Positions 51,563 through 61,700 of a stretch of 64,000 nt of DNA are shown here, piece by piece (within the stretch, counting starts at the first letter, position 1; each line of letters begins with the position of its first letter). Position numbers and translations under genes: made by a program. This stretch comes from CAYVAP01 sp964343195 (GTDB lineage: Bacteria > Bacteroidota > Bacteroidia > J057). A model generated the notes under the pieces. The model made no database searches, was not told the origin of the DNA, and saw nothing but the letters and a program-made list of their open reading frames with translations. Location: the NCBI GenBank assembly GCA_964343195.1, contig CAYFIR010000007.1, forward strand, positions 62,001-126,000, in the 5' to 3' direction.

Positions 51563-53008
51563 TCATCGGTCCCACCAGACCGCCGCGTTCACGCTGTTGC
51601 CATCGGTGGCGGCGGCAGCGAGGTCAAAATTGGCGGCGTTGAGGGCCTGTTCATCCGTTGGATAGGGCATCCGCCTGGGAATCAGGTCGTTGTTAAGGCT
51701 GGCGGCAATAGTTTTAAGAGCGGGAAAGCCGGTGCGACGCCACTCGATCCAACCTTCGTAGCCGTTGACAATGCTGGCCAGCCATTTTTGGGTGAGAATT
51801 TGCTCGACGGGGTCAGCACCATTGGCCCCAAAAGCCGCGGGGCTATCGGTGAGATAAGTCGCCGGAAGCTCAGTCTGCCAGTAGGCAAAGGCCTGCTCCA
51901 CCCCTTGCTCATACAAACTCTGCTCATCTGCATTGATCAATCCGCGAGCAGCAGCTTCTGCCAAAAAGAAATGGGTTTCCCAGGCGGTAATGTAATTGGC
52001 GTCGAGGTCGCTGCTGGTTTCCCGAAAAATGGTTCCTGGCAGCGAATAATCGGCCACGGTGATGGAAGTCTGAGATGCGTCCTGGCCATTCAGCAGGCCC
52101 TGATATTCAGGCGCATTTCCGCTCTCGGTCGGACGAAAGAAGACATTAATGCGGGGGTCCTCCAGTTCCAGCATGATCTCCTCGATGGTCTCGGACATGA
52201 CGAAGTTCACAAAGTCCCCTACCCTGGCGGTCGCAAGGCGATAGTTGTTGGGTGGGGTGCTGCTGAAGTCAAAGGCGGCATTGTCAGCATTTTCCTGAAT
52301 GAAATTTCCCTCATCGAAAATCGCCTGTAGGTCTGCCCCCACATCCACCCGGTTGGAGATTCGCATCAAGTACTTGATCCGCAGCGAATTGGCCATCCGT
52401 ACCCAGGCATTGAGGTCTCCGTCGAATATGATATCACCTTCCAACGGAATAGCCCCCTGATACGCCTCCATCACCGCCACGGCCTGTTCCAGATTGTCCA
52501 GAATTCCCCCTTCGGCCAGGTAGATGTCTTCCTGGGAATCGTAAGCCGGGGCCACATTGCCCTCCTTGCCCTTCAGGGCATCGCTGTATGGCACGTCCCC
52601 AAAGATGTCTGTCGCCGCAGCGGCCAGATAGGCCTTCATCACCAGAGCTGGGCCTTCATAGACAGCCGCCGCCGGATTGTTGCGCGCCCGGTCCAGGATC
52701 AGCTCGGTGTCGCGGAGGTTGACATAGATGATGGGCCAGGGATTGCCCCCAAACTGAGGCTCGGTCAGACTGTGGCGGTCGAAGAGGTTGAAATCGACCT
52801 CGGCAAAGTGCTGGCTCAGCAGGTTGCCCGCCACAAAGCCTTCGAAGGACATTTGCTCGGCATAGTCCCACAGCACCTGACGCAGGAGCAGACTGGGCTG
52901 CACATCGATCGGAGCATTGGGGTTGGTGTTGATCTCTTCGAATTGGCTGGTACAAGCGCCGAGTGATAGCAGGGCCACAGCCAGCAGGATATATTTCGTG
53001 AGTTTCAT
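51563..53008 (-). CDS. SusD/RagB-family nutrient-binding outer-membrane lipoprotein
   Basis: Surface glycan- or peptide-binding lipoprotein that caps a SusC channel, 481 aa from the ATG at 53008, which gives a signal peptide with lipobox LGAC. SusD features are the TPR-like helices (RDTELILDRARNN, VYEGPALVMKAYLAAAATDIFGDVPYSDAL) and the C-terminal ILTQKWLASIVNGYEGWIEWRRTGFP. It belongs to the SusD-like_2 group, which is often tied to peptides or unknown substrates. It is 43 bp downstream of the susC-like gene and cotranscribed with it. No glycosidase gene is adjacent, so the substrate is open. Confidence 0.93.
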   Translation of the reverse strand: MKLTKYILLAVALLSLGACTSQFEEINTNPNAPIDVQPSLLLRQVLWDYAEQMSFEGFVAGNLLSQHFAEVDFNLFDRHSLTEPQFGGNPWPIIYVNLRDTELILDRARNNPAAAVYEGPALVMKAYLAAAATDIFGDVPYSDALKGKEGNVAPAYDSQEDIYLAEGGILDNLEQAVAVMEAYQGAIPLEGDIIFDGDLNAWVRMANSLRIKYLMRISNRVDVGADLQAIFDEGNFIQENADNAAFDFSSTPPNNYRLATARVGDFVNFVMSETIEEIMLELEDPRINVFFRPTESGNAPEYQGLLNGQDASQTSITVADYSLPGTIFRETSSDLDANYITAWETHFFLAEAAARGLINADEQSLYEQGVEQAFAYWQTELPATYLTDSPAAFGANGADPVEQILTQKWLASIVNGYEGWIEWRRTGFPALKTIAASLNNDLIPRRMPYPTDEQALNAANFDLAAAATDGNSVNAAVWWDR

Positions 53009-53051
53009 TTTTTCTAATTGAATTAAATGCGAACAGAACTGTTTTACCTCA

Positions 53052-56000
53052 TCAAAACTCAAGGCCTATTCTCAGCCCAAGGCTTCTTACACTGGGGTAA
53101 GAGATGTCCTCCACCCCGCTGACAAAGTTTTGGCCCTGCACCGCAAACTGCTCAGGATCAAAGTGCTTAATCCCGGAAAAGGCAAGCAGGTTCCGTCCTA
53201 CGAGGGCTACCTGGAAGGATTGAATGCCCGGCAGGCTGAAGCTATAGCCAAGGTTCACTTCGCGCAGTTTCAGGTAACTGGCATCGAGGGTGTTGTTCTC
53301 TTCGTGGTTTCGGTCGTAGTAGGAGCGATAGTAACTTTCGGCGCTGATGGGAGTGGTATTGGGCACATAGTTGGGCTCGTCAGCCGTGCCGGTATTCACC
53401 ACGCCATCGATGGTGATGCCTTCAGCCGGGCGGTCTGCGGTTTCGATCAACTGCCCTGCGACTCCGGCCAGGGCCTGAGTCCGGGAGACAATTACCCCTC
53501 CCTGACGCCAGTCCAGCACAAAGTTGAGGGTGAAGCGCCTCCATTCGACCCGGTTGGAGAAGCCCAGGATAAAGTCAGGATTGTAGTTGCCCAGCTTTCG
53601 CAGGTCATTGTCCACGATGAAGCGTCCCTGCTCGTCTACCACAAACTGCCCCTCTTCATTGCGCAGGTAGCCGGTTCCCCACATGTCGCCGATCCGGTCT
53701 CCTTCCCTCACCTGATACCAAACGGTCTGGTTCACATTGTCATAGACCCGGGTGTATGCCAGGGTCAGGCGGTCGATTCCTTCGGGAATAGACTCCACGG
53801 TCGCGACATTTCGGTTGAAGTTGAACAGCGCAGTCCAGCGGAGCTTTTCGGTGTAGATGGGTTTGACGCCGAGCACGACTTCCCAACCACGAGCCAGCAC
53901 AGAGCCGCCATTTACTACCTGTTCATTGTACCCGGAAGAAAGGGCGATGGGCAGGGAAATGATCTGGTTTTCAGTCCGGGATTGATAGTAGGTCGCATCC
54001 AGCGAAAGGCGATCCTGGAAGAAGCGCAAATCGGCTCCGAATTCGAATGAAGTGGTCTGCTCAGGCAAAAGGTTCGCATTGGCGATCAGGTCCTGGTCGC
54101 TAAAGGTCGGCTGGGAATTAAAAGGAGTCTGGGCCTGGAAAACTCCCGCGGTTTGGTACGGATCCGTATCATTGCCGACCTGTGCCCAGCTAGCTCTCAG
54201 CTTGGCAAAAGAAATGGCACCGGGCAGGCTGAACAGATTTGAGATCACCCAACTGGCTGATACAGAAGGGTAAAAGAAGGAAACATTGCCCGTCGAATTA
54301 GGCGTAGCCAGGGCACTGGACCAGTCGTTGCGGCCTGTGATATCGACGAAAAGGAAGTCGTGGAAGCTCAGCTTGGCGAGGCCATAGAGGCTGTTGATTC
54401 GCTTACGGGTGCCAAATTCAAAAACTTCAACCGGCGCTGCGGCATTGGACAGGCGAAAGATACCAGGCTGAGCCAAGGCGACGGTTTGGGCCTGCGAAGT
54501 GGCGGCCTGCTGGTCCATTCGGTTTCCTCCAATTGATACATCCACCCCTAGCGGGCCAAAGGTATTCCCATAATTCAGCAAAAAGTCGGTGTTGATCTCA
54601 CGAAAGGACACATCGTGCTCCGCATAGGCTCCGTTGCGGAAGCGGTTGCTGCTAAATGCCCGACGAAACTGTCGCGTTTCATCCGAATAATCCATCCCGC
54701 TTCGCAGTTTAAAGCTCAGGTTGGCAGCGATTTGATAGCTCGCCACCAGATTGCCAAAGAACCGATCCCGGTTAAAGGAATTTCGGTTTTCCAGCAGAAT
54801 CAGATAGGGATTATCGAAGTAGGTATAGTTGAAAGAATACTGCTGAGTTCCTTCCAGTCCTGGCTGCCAGTAGTCTCGCAGTGGATCAAACTGCAATTGC
54901 CTCGGCCCCCATGCCACGAGTGAATAGCCGATGTTCTCTGAGCCATAGCCATTGGCTGGGCGATTGTCACTCGCGCTGTTGACATAGTTGAGCGAAGCTG
55001 ACACTTCGAGCCTCTCAACGGGCTTAAAGGTTAGCCTGGCCGCAGCAGTCTTCCGGTCAAGGTTCACCCCTGGAATCACAGACTGGCTGCGCAGGTCTGT
55101 CACCGAGAGGCGGTAGTGCCCCCGGTCATATCGTCCGCTTAGGGCCAGGTTGTTGATCGTCGTGATCCCTGTTTCGTAGAAGTTCTGCAGGTTGTCGGGG
55201 TTGGAGACAAATGGCGTTGGCGTGATGGGCAGTCCCCCATGAACCGCCACGTCGCCTCCACGGACCTGACTTCCATCGGGAAGGGTTACCGGGCTGTCAA
55301 ACTGGGGAATGAGCAGGCCTGCATCCAGTTCGGGGCCATAGCTGTAAGAAATATTGTCATTCACTCCGCCTCCCAGTCCATCAACATACTCAAATTGCCC
55401 CGAGTTCCCCTGACCGTAGCGGTTCTGAAACTGAGGCAACTGGAAAGGTTTCTCAAAGTAGAGGGTCGAATTGAAGCTGATGCCCAGCCCCTTTGCTTCC
55501 GAGCCATCCTTGGTGGTGATGATGATCACCCCGTTGGAGGCTCTGGTCCCATAAAGAGCCGCCGCGCTGGGTCCTTTCAGCACAGAAACCGAAGCGACAT
55601 CGGCAGGATTGATCGACATGGCTCCATTGCCAAAGTCTACCTCCTGAAATCCGGCAGCCGCATCGTTGGTGAAGTTGACCACCGAGTTGTTGTTGACCAC
55701 TATCCCGTCCACCACAAAAAGCGGGTTGTTTTGGGTAAAAGAGGACTCTCCGCGAATGGCCACCTTTGAGGTAGAGCCGACGCCCGTGGGTCCGGCCGTA
55801 ATGGAAAGTCCCGCGACCTTTCCAGCCAGATTGTCCAAAAAATTGACGGCCCTGGCCTCGTTGATCGCCTCCTCACCGATTTGCTGTACTGCATATCCCA
55901 ATGCCCTGGACTCCCGGGCCAGCCCCAGAGCCGTGATGAATACGTCTGTCACTTCGTAAGCCGCCTCGATCAGTTCGATCTCATAGTTGCTCCGGGAGTC

Positions 56001-56243
56001 AACTGTGAGGGTATCGTCTTCATAGCCGAAATAGCTTGTCAGCAACTGATCGCCATTCTGTGCAGATATGGAAAGCCTCCCATCGCCATCCGTAATCCCT
56101 CCTCGCTGGCTCCGCAAATTGCGAACGGTTGCCCCTTCGACTGTTCCTTCGGCTGCTGTCACCACCACTGTGATGGTTTTTGTCTGTGCCATCGCCAACT
56201 GAATGCTGGCGCACAAAAACATAAATAGGAAATATTTCTTCAT
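53052..56243 (-). CDS. SusC/RagA-family TonB-linked outer-membrane channel
   Basis: TonB-dependent transporter, 1063 aa. Order: a signal peptide ending AMAQ; a carboxypeptidase-regulatory-like N-terminal extension (ITVVVTAAEGTVEGATVRNL, residues about 22-95); the TonB-box region; the plug domain with VAIRGESSFTQNNPLFVVDG and VSVLKGPSAAALYGTRASNGVIIITTK; and a 22-strand barrel ending in an aromatic-type terminal strand (SVRSLGLRIGLEF). With the SusD protein it imports a large substrate. There is no anti-sigma (STN) domain, so control is not by a linked sigma factor. A candidate operator lies upstream at 56368-56391. Confidence 0.95.
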   Translation of the reverse strand: MKKYFLFMFLCASIQLAMAQTKTITVVVTAAEGTVEGATVRNLRSQRGGITDGDGRLSISAQNGDQLLTSYFGYEDDTLTVDSRSNYEIELIEAAYEVTDVFITALGLARESRALGYAVQQIGEEAINEARAVNFLDNLAGKVAGLSITAGPTGVGSTSKVAIRGESSFTQNNPLFVVDGIVVNNNSVVNFTNDAAAGFQEVDFGNGAMSINPADVASVSVLKGPSAAALYGTRASNGVIIITTKDGSEAKGLGISFNSTLYFEKPFQLPQFQNRYGQGNSGQFEYVDGLGGGVNDNISYSYGPELDAGLLIPQFDSPVTLPDGSQVRGGDVAVHGGLPITPTPFVSNPDNLQNFYETGITTINNLALSGRYDRGHYRLSVTDLRSQSVIPGVNLDRKTAAARLTFKPVERLEVSASLNYVNSASDNRPANGYGSENIGYSLVAWGPRQLQFDPLRDYWQPGLEGTQQYSFNYTYFDNPYLILLENRNSFNRDRFFGNLVASYQIAANLSFKLRSGMDYSDETRQFRRAFSSNRFRNGAYAEHDVSFREINTDFLLNYGNTFGPLGVDVSIGGNRMDQQAATSQAQTVALAQPGIFRLSNAAAPVEVFEFGTRKRINSLYGLAKLSFHDFLFVDITGRNDWSSALATPNSTGNVSFFYPSVSASWVISNLFSLPGAISFAKLRASWAQVGNDTDPYQTAGVFQAQTPFNSQPTFSDQDLIANANLLPEQTTSFEFGADLRFFQDRLSLDATYYQSRTENQIISLPIALSSGYNEQVVNGGSVLARGWEVVLGVKPIYTEKLRWTALFNFNRNVATVESIPEGIDRLTLAYTRVYDNVNQTVWYQVREGDRIGDMWGTGYLRNEEGQFVVDEQGRFIVDNDLRKLGNYNPDFILGFSNRVEWRRFTLNFVLDWRQGGVIVSRTQALAGVAGQLIETADRPAEGITIDGVVNTGTADEPNYVPNTTPISAESYYRSYYDRNHEENNTLDASYLKLREVNLGYSFSLPGIQSFQVALVGRNLLAFSGIKHFDPEQFAVQGQNFVSGVEDISYPSVRSLGLRIGLEF

Positions 56244-56367
56244 CGATTTTGATTAAGGTAGTTTGGTGAATGAATAGCCAGGTGCACCAATCAGGTGACT
56301 GGTATATGCTGAGATGCATGGCTTTAGACCGGGCTTGTAATTGCCAACTTTTGATCAAATTCCTTTA

Positions 56368-56391
56368 GGTAGGAATGAAGGTATACCTACC
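56368..56391. promoter_or_regulatory. Operator candidate upstream of susCD
   Basis: GGTAGG-N12-CCTACC with an inner GGTATACC palindrome, 125 bp before the susC-like start codon. Confidence 0.35.
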
Positions 56392-56482
56392 GGATCTTTG
56401 TGATCTGGCAGATACGACCTATCATTCTTCGGAATTGAGTTGGGTACTTATCTCACTCCCAATGCACTAGTGCTTCGCATTC

Positions 56483-56558
56483 GGAATTCGTGATCAGTAA
56501 TTCGTAATTGAAAGTGTTACTGGTCAACATGTTATACGAATTACGAATGAGCAATTCC
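56483..56558. repeat. AATTCGTAATT palindromic repeat
   Basis: Left arm 56483-56510 (includes TAATTCGTAATTG) and right arm 56537-56558 (includes CGAATTACGAATG) are inverse to each other and related to the repeats that flank leuS. Confidence 0.6.
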
Positions 56559-57263
56559 TTAATTCCGAAGACACCAGGCGAGGTTGTACGCACGCACATG
56601 CTGAGGTGGACCTCGGAAGGGATTGGAATCCGGAATCCAGTTCAGAAAACCGGAGGAAGATTCAGGCTCAACATCCTCCCGGTTTGCACACAATCCGCGG
56701 AGCAAACGGGGTACTAAATGGGAACGCAATAGAATGGAAAGGTCAAGCGGATCATTCACATCCTGCCTGACCATCAGTGAGATACAGCCACCTTTTGATG
56801 CCAAATGGCCATGTAGTGCCTCACACAAAAACGGGCTATTCCAGGGCAAATTTTTAAAAGACTGGGAACAGAAATTTCGACGGCTAACCCCGATCAGATA
56901 GGCACCCCCTCGGGTGTTTTGTCCCAATACCTGCTGCCCGGCGAGTAGGGATTGCTCGGCTTGCCTGAGATCCTGTACCTGCAAGTGAGGGCAGTCATTC
57001 CCGACCACAATCACATTTTCATACCCTCTCGCAAATGCCTCCAGGATGCTGTTGGTCAGCCGCTCGCCAAAGGACTCACCGCGCTGAGCATGCTGTGTCA
57101 GCTCTACTATCGGAATTTGAGAGCGCCTGATGCAGGCTTTGGTCCAGTGGTACATCAGGTAAATGAGCCGATTATTTCGCCTGGGGCGATTGGAGATGCG
57201 TTTATGACGACTTTCCTCCGAAGGAGTACGTGTAAAATACAGTATGCAAGCATTTTCGTCCAT
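56559..57263 (-). CDS. DUF2064 glycosyltransferase (TIGR04282 type)
   Basis: A 234-aa GT-A-like transferase of the group sometimes called arsenosugar-biosynthesis or rSAM/selenodomain-associated transferase 1. It starts ACILYFTRTPSEESRHK and has the nucleotide-binding-like VGNDCPHLQVQDL, GGAYLIGVSRRNF, and a C-terminal FRGPPQHVRAYNL. Its usual partner, the TIGR04283 transferase, is encoded about 9 kb away as the frameshifted gene at 47147-47841. The true substrate is unknown. Because the partner may be broken, this gene may be losing its function too. Confidence 0.82.
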   Translation of the reverse strand: MDENACILYFTRTPSEESRHKRISNRPRRNNRLIYLMYHWTKACIRRSQIPIVELTQHAQRGESFGERLTNSILEAFARGYENVIVVGNDCPHLQVQDLRQAEQSLLAGQQVLGQNTRGGAYLIGVSRRNFCSQSFKNLPWNSPFLCEALHGHLASKGGCISLMVRQDVNDPLDLSILLRSHLVPRLLRGLCANREDVEPESSSGFLNWIPDSNPFRGPPQHVRAYNLAWCLRN

Positions 57264-57596
57264 TTGGATGAAAGAGGTCTTAAACTTTACTTGTTATCGA
57301 ACCGCCAAGTAATATCTATTGTTAAAGCAAAACGGTCGGGTATCAGACGCTTCTCCTCAAAAACAGGCCAATACGGCTCCAAGCGGTCTTTTTCCCGTAC
57401 CAGGTCAGTCGTTTTCTCTCAGGTTCCCGAGAATTCTTCTCATCTACGTAGCAAAATAGCCTAATGGATTGGATAAGACTTGCTTTTTTTACGCGGTCAT
57501 TCGACGCCGGAATCCATAAAAGCCCACACTGCTGAAAAGAGATTATCGGCTGGTCACGCATTTCGGATGGAAAGACCCGGATTTGCTGTACCGTGA
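57264..57596. other. 333-bp region without a supported gene
   Basis: Region between the DUF2064 and Omp85 genes. An 85-codon minus-strand frame overlaps the Omp85 stop but shows no family pattern and a composition unlike neighbouring proteins. T7 at 57484-57490 may be part of a weak terminator. Confidence 0.4.
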
Positions 57597-58706
57597 TCAA
57601 AAAGCCTCTCCCACCGTCAGGTAATAATTTACCTGGCCTTCGGCGACCCCGACGTCAAAACGCAGGTTGATGTAGTCCTCATTGCTGATGCGTGCGCGGA
57701 GGCCTGCCCCGTATCCCAGACGGAAGATGTTGGGGTTGATTTCTGAAAATTCATCAAATACCGCGGCAGTTCCCACAAAGGCATTCACCCCTATCCGCCA
57801 GAAAAGAGGAGCACGGTACTCTATCTGCCCGCCTATCAGGCGATTGTCCCGATAGCGGCCTTCGTAGAATCCCCGTAGCCTCCTGGTACCTCCCAGCAAT
57901 GCCAATGCGTTGAATGGCGGCTCCCCCGTCGTCAGGTCGGCATAAACCTGACCGGCCAGGACGTGGTTCACCTGCTTGAATGGACTCCAGAATCCACGTA
58001 GGTCCATCGAAGTCCGGGTATAGTTAAACGAGCTACCGGTCCAGGGAGCGTTGACCTGAAACAGGGCTTCGGCATACACCCCTTTCGTAGGAAAGTTGAG
58101 GTCATTGCGACGGTCATAGATGCCGATGAGCCCCGGGCCGGAGATGATGCCGCCATTTCGTCCGGCTATGTCGCGCTGATCATCGGCCAGGCGTCCCTGT
58201 GGCGCTACATCCTGAATGTCAAACACATCCAGCCAATAGTGAAGGCCCAGGTAGCCATTGGGGACGACCTGCTTCAGGGCATGGATCCGAAAGCGGGGGA
58301 AATTCACGCTAAACAATTCTCCCTCCGAATCCTGGTCTTCGTTTCCGATTCCATAGAAGAAGAAGGTATAGCGATAATAGCCTACCTCTCCATACAACCA
58401 GTAGTCTTCATTTTCCCTGAAAAGGATATAGGAAAGATAAGTCAGAAGTTGATTCTCCAGCGTATAAACGCCTCCGCCCTGCAACTGTGAGCTCCGGCTC
58501 GAGTCGGGCTCTCCCGGCAGGCGAAACGCCAGCAAACCTGCTCCCCCAAATCCCCAGCGGGTTTCAGGGGTGTAAAAGGTAATCGGAAGGACAAACTTAC
58601 TGGTGAAGCGCAGGCTGTCCTCTTGGGTAGGTTGAGGCTCCTGGGCCCATCCAACCTGACTTACGAGTAAAAGTGGGAGCAGAAAAAAGGCGTTTTTCAT
58701 AACCAT
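57597..58706 (-). CDS. POTRA-less Omp85-type outer-membrane barrel
   Basis: A 369-aa outer-membrane protein with a signal peptide ending GWAQE. The whole mature part corresponds to the C-terminal 16-strand barrel of the BamA/TamA (bacterial surface antigen) family. The loop-6 motif is RRLRGFYEGRYRD, the equivalent of VRGY/F. No POTRA repeats fit in the roughly 30 residues before the barrel, so it belongs to the noNterm-Omp85 type. Function is unknown; fused relatives export patatin-like enzymes. It is 68 bp downstream of the PKD-repeat gene, so the barrel could serve that protein, which is inference. Confidence 0.85.
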   Translation of the reverse strand: MVMKNAFFLLPLLLVSQVGWAQEPQPTQEDSLRFTSKFVLPITFYTPETRWGFGGAGLLAFRLPGEPDSSRSSQLQGGGVYTLENQLLTYLSYILFRENEDYWLYGEVGYYRYTFFFYGIGNEDQDSEGELFSVNFPRFRIHALKQVVPNGYLGLHYWLDVFDIQDVAPQGRLADDQRDIAGRNGGIISGPGLIGIYDRRNDLNFPTKGVYAEALFQVNAPWTGSSFNYTRTSMDLRGFWSPFKQVNHVLAGQVYADLTTGEPPFNALALLGGTRRLRGFYEGRYRDNRLIGGQIEYRAPLFWRIGVNAFVGTAAVFDEFSEINPNIFRLGYGAGLRARISNEDYINLRFDVGVAEGQVNYYLTVGEAF

Positions 58707-58774
58707 AAATTAAGCTAACTACGATCCAGCCCACTGTCTGGATCCCGACATTCCCCTTTCTGCCCCCAGTAATC

Positions 58775-61700
58775 TCAACGTATCAGCGTCAGGCTGCCCT
58801 CACGGGGACCTGACCATTCGCGGCCGCCGACAAAGCGTGCTCTGTGCACTTTCCAGACAAAGACATTCTGGCTAGCCAGTTCGCCGTTAATGGTCCCATC
58901 CCAGTACTCGGTAGGGACGCCATCTTCTAGTGCTGTTGACTCCCATACCAGCTCACCCCATCCCGTGTAAACGGCGATGTGATACGCTTCCAGGCCAATG
59001 CCTTTGGGGAAGAACAAGGAATATTCACCCGGCCCACCTAGCGGCATCATGGCGTTGGGGACATGCAGATCGCCAAACTCCAGCGGATTGATGGGCTTTA
59101 CGATGGTGTCAGCACAGGCCCCGAGCCGTGCGATTAGCTGGACCTCAAACGTGCGGTTCACCAGGTAGCGATAAACCGGATTTACCTGGGAACTGGTGGC
59201 CCCATTATCATCAAAATCCCAGAAATAGTCATTCGCCTGGGTGGAAGTATTGAGGAACTTCACCGTCCCGTCCGGAATGCCCTCCCGCATGGAGTCCTGG
59301 GTAAAGAAATCCGCAATCGGCGTCGGATCGACCTGTATGAAGTCCGCAAAGCTCACGGTATCGGCACAGCGGTCATCCCAGGTAGCGATGAGTTGCACGT
59401 CAAAACGCCCGATTTGCCCGAAGGTATAATTCGGAACCGAATCCTGCGAACTGCCGCCATCGCCAAAGCTCCAGTACCAGCGATTGGCATTGGTACTCAG
59501 GTTGATGAATTCCGGGGTGAATGCCTGGCAGCCACGCGCTTCATCGACCGCAAACATGGCCATGGGCTGCGGCACGATCTCTATGACCTGAGTCGCCGAG
59601 TCCGGACAGCCATAGCTATTGCGCGTGATCAGCTTGACCTCGTAGGTTCCAGGCGTCGTGTAGGTACCCTGCGGATTAATCTGCGTGCTGGTTTCACCAT
59701 TGCCAAGGTCCCACAGATAGGTCAGCGGCAGGCGCTGGGTGCTGGACAAATTGGTGAAAGCGACATCAGTCGGGCCACAGTTTTCATATACACTGGCTTC
59801 GAAATTCGCGATAGGGAAACTTCCCACGCGAATCTGATAGGTGGTGTCATCGAAGCAGAAGCCCGCGGTGTCTACTTCCAGCCGTACCGTAAAGATGGTA
59901 TCGGAAGCAAAATAGGTATGTGCAGGATCTCTTTCGATGGAAATACCGGAGTCATCCCCAAAGTCCCAGCGCACACGGCTAAACCCGGTTGAGAGGTTGG
60001 TGAACGCCACGTCCATCGGAGCGCACCAGGTGTCGGGCTCGGCCCTCAGACTCGCCTCGGGCTGCGGATAGACTTTCACTGTATCGGTCAGCGTATCGCG
60101 GCAGCCATAGTCATTGACGATGGCCTGACTGACGACGTAGGAACCCGTGGCGTTGTACACGTGGTTGGGGCTTGGCACGACCGAAGACCCCCCATCGCCC
60201 AGGCTCCAGTTGTATTGCAGCGGACGGGTGGACTGGGACAGGTCGGTGAATTCATTCAGCGCGGGAGTACCACAAAATTCCTCCCAGGCCAGGCCGAAAT
60301 TGGCCAGCGGGGGACTCGCTACGTTAATGGTGAGGCTCGTGGAATCGTAGCAGAAGTCCGCTGTGTCCACGACCAGCCAAACCTGATAACTCACATCAGG
60401 CATCACAAAGGTATAGTCAATGTGCTGGGCATAAACCGTCTGCCCATCGATGGTCCAGCGCCAGCTCGCCGCATCTACCGACTGATCGGTGAACTGCACC
60501 GCAAAAGGCACACAGCCCTGGCTGGTATCGCTGAAAAAGGCCGCCTCGGGCTGTGGGTAGACATAGATCGTGTCCACCGCCGTATCACGGCAGCCATAGC
60601 TGTTGGTGGCTATTAGCTGCACGGGATGGTGGGCCACCGCGGTGTAAACGTGGTTGGGGTTGGTCACGACGGAGCCATCCCCGTCGCCAAAACTCCAGAC
60701 GTAGGTCAGAGGCAGCGTCGCGGCTGAGCCATTGGTGAACTGTACTGTCGCTGGCGGATCACAGAACTCATCCTGATCTACGGTGAAGGCTGCCTGTGGC
60801 AGGCTTGCTGTGCGAATTTCCACCGTGTCATAGGCGAAACAGAGCCCCGCAGTATCCACTTCCAGGAGGACCTCATAGATCGTATCTGGCACCAGGAAGG
60901 TGTAGCTGAATCCGGGTACACCCAGGGTATCTTCATCTACATACCAGGTGCGTCGGCTGTTATTCTGCGAAAGGTCCGAGAAGTTCACGTCAAATGGCAC
61001 ACAGCCTTGCAGCGTATCCACGCCGATTTGAGCCACTGGCTGTGGATGTACCACCACGGTATCCTCGTGCACATCGGTACAGCCATAGCTATTGGTCACC
61101 GTGAGGCTGATGAAGAAGCTGTCCACGCTGGCATAGGTATGTGCTGGACTTACCTGGGTCGAACTATTGCCATCTCCAAAAGCCCAGTTGTAGGTCAGGG
61201 GAAGGGTTGCACTTGACAAATCTGTGAACTGGACTGGCGCTGGCGCATCACAGTGCTCGTCTATATCGATGGAGAAATCTGCAACCGGCAGGCTGGAGGT
61301 GCGGATTTGAATGGTGTCATAAGCAAAGCAGAAGTCCGCGGTGTCCACGACGAGGATGACTTCATAGACCGTGTCCGGCACATTGAAGGTGTAGGTGAAG
61401 CTTGCATTGGACAAGGTACCTCCATCCACCTGCCATTCGCGCGAGCTGTTGTTTTGGGAAAGGTCAGAGAAATTCACCGTAAAGGGCACACAGCCCTGCA
61501 AAGTATCTGCTCCAATTTGGGCCACCGGCTGTGGATACACATAGATCGTATCGATGAACTGATCGGTACAACCGTAGGGATTGGTCACAGTCAGGGTGAC
61601 AGGATAATGTCCCGGCTGAGAATAGATGTGAGTGGGGGAAGCCATTGGGCTGGTATTTCCATCGCCAAAGTCCCAAAAATGACTCAGGGGCAAAGCTGAC

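Larger units (their letters stand above)
56244..56558. other. 315-bp region upstream of the susC-like gene
   Basis: Holds the palindrome GGTAGG-N12-CCTACC at 56368-56391 and, next to the DUF2064 gene, an AATTCGTAATT-type repeat pair at 56483-56558. No gene. Confidence 0.5.

Noticed and set aside
57343..57600. 85-aa minus-strand gene
   Set aside because: No recognisable pattern, basic random-like composition, and overlap with the Omp85 gene end.
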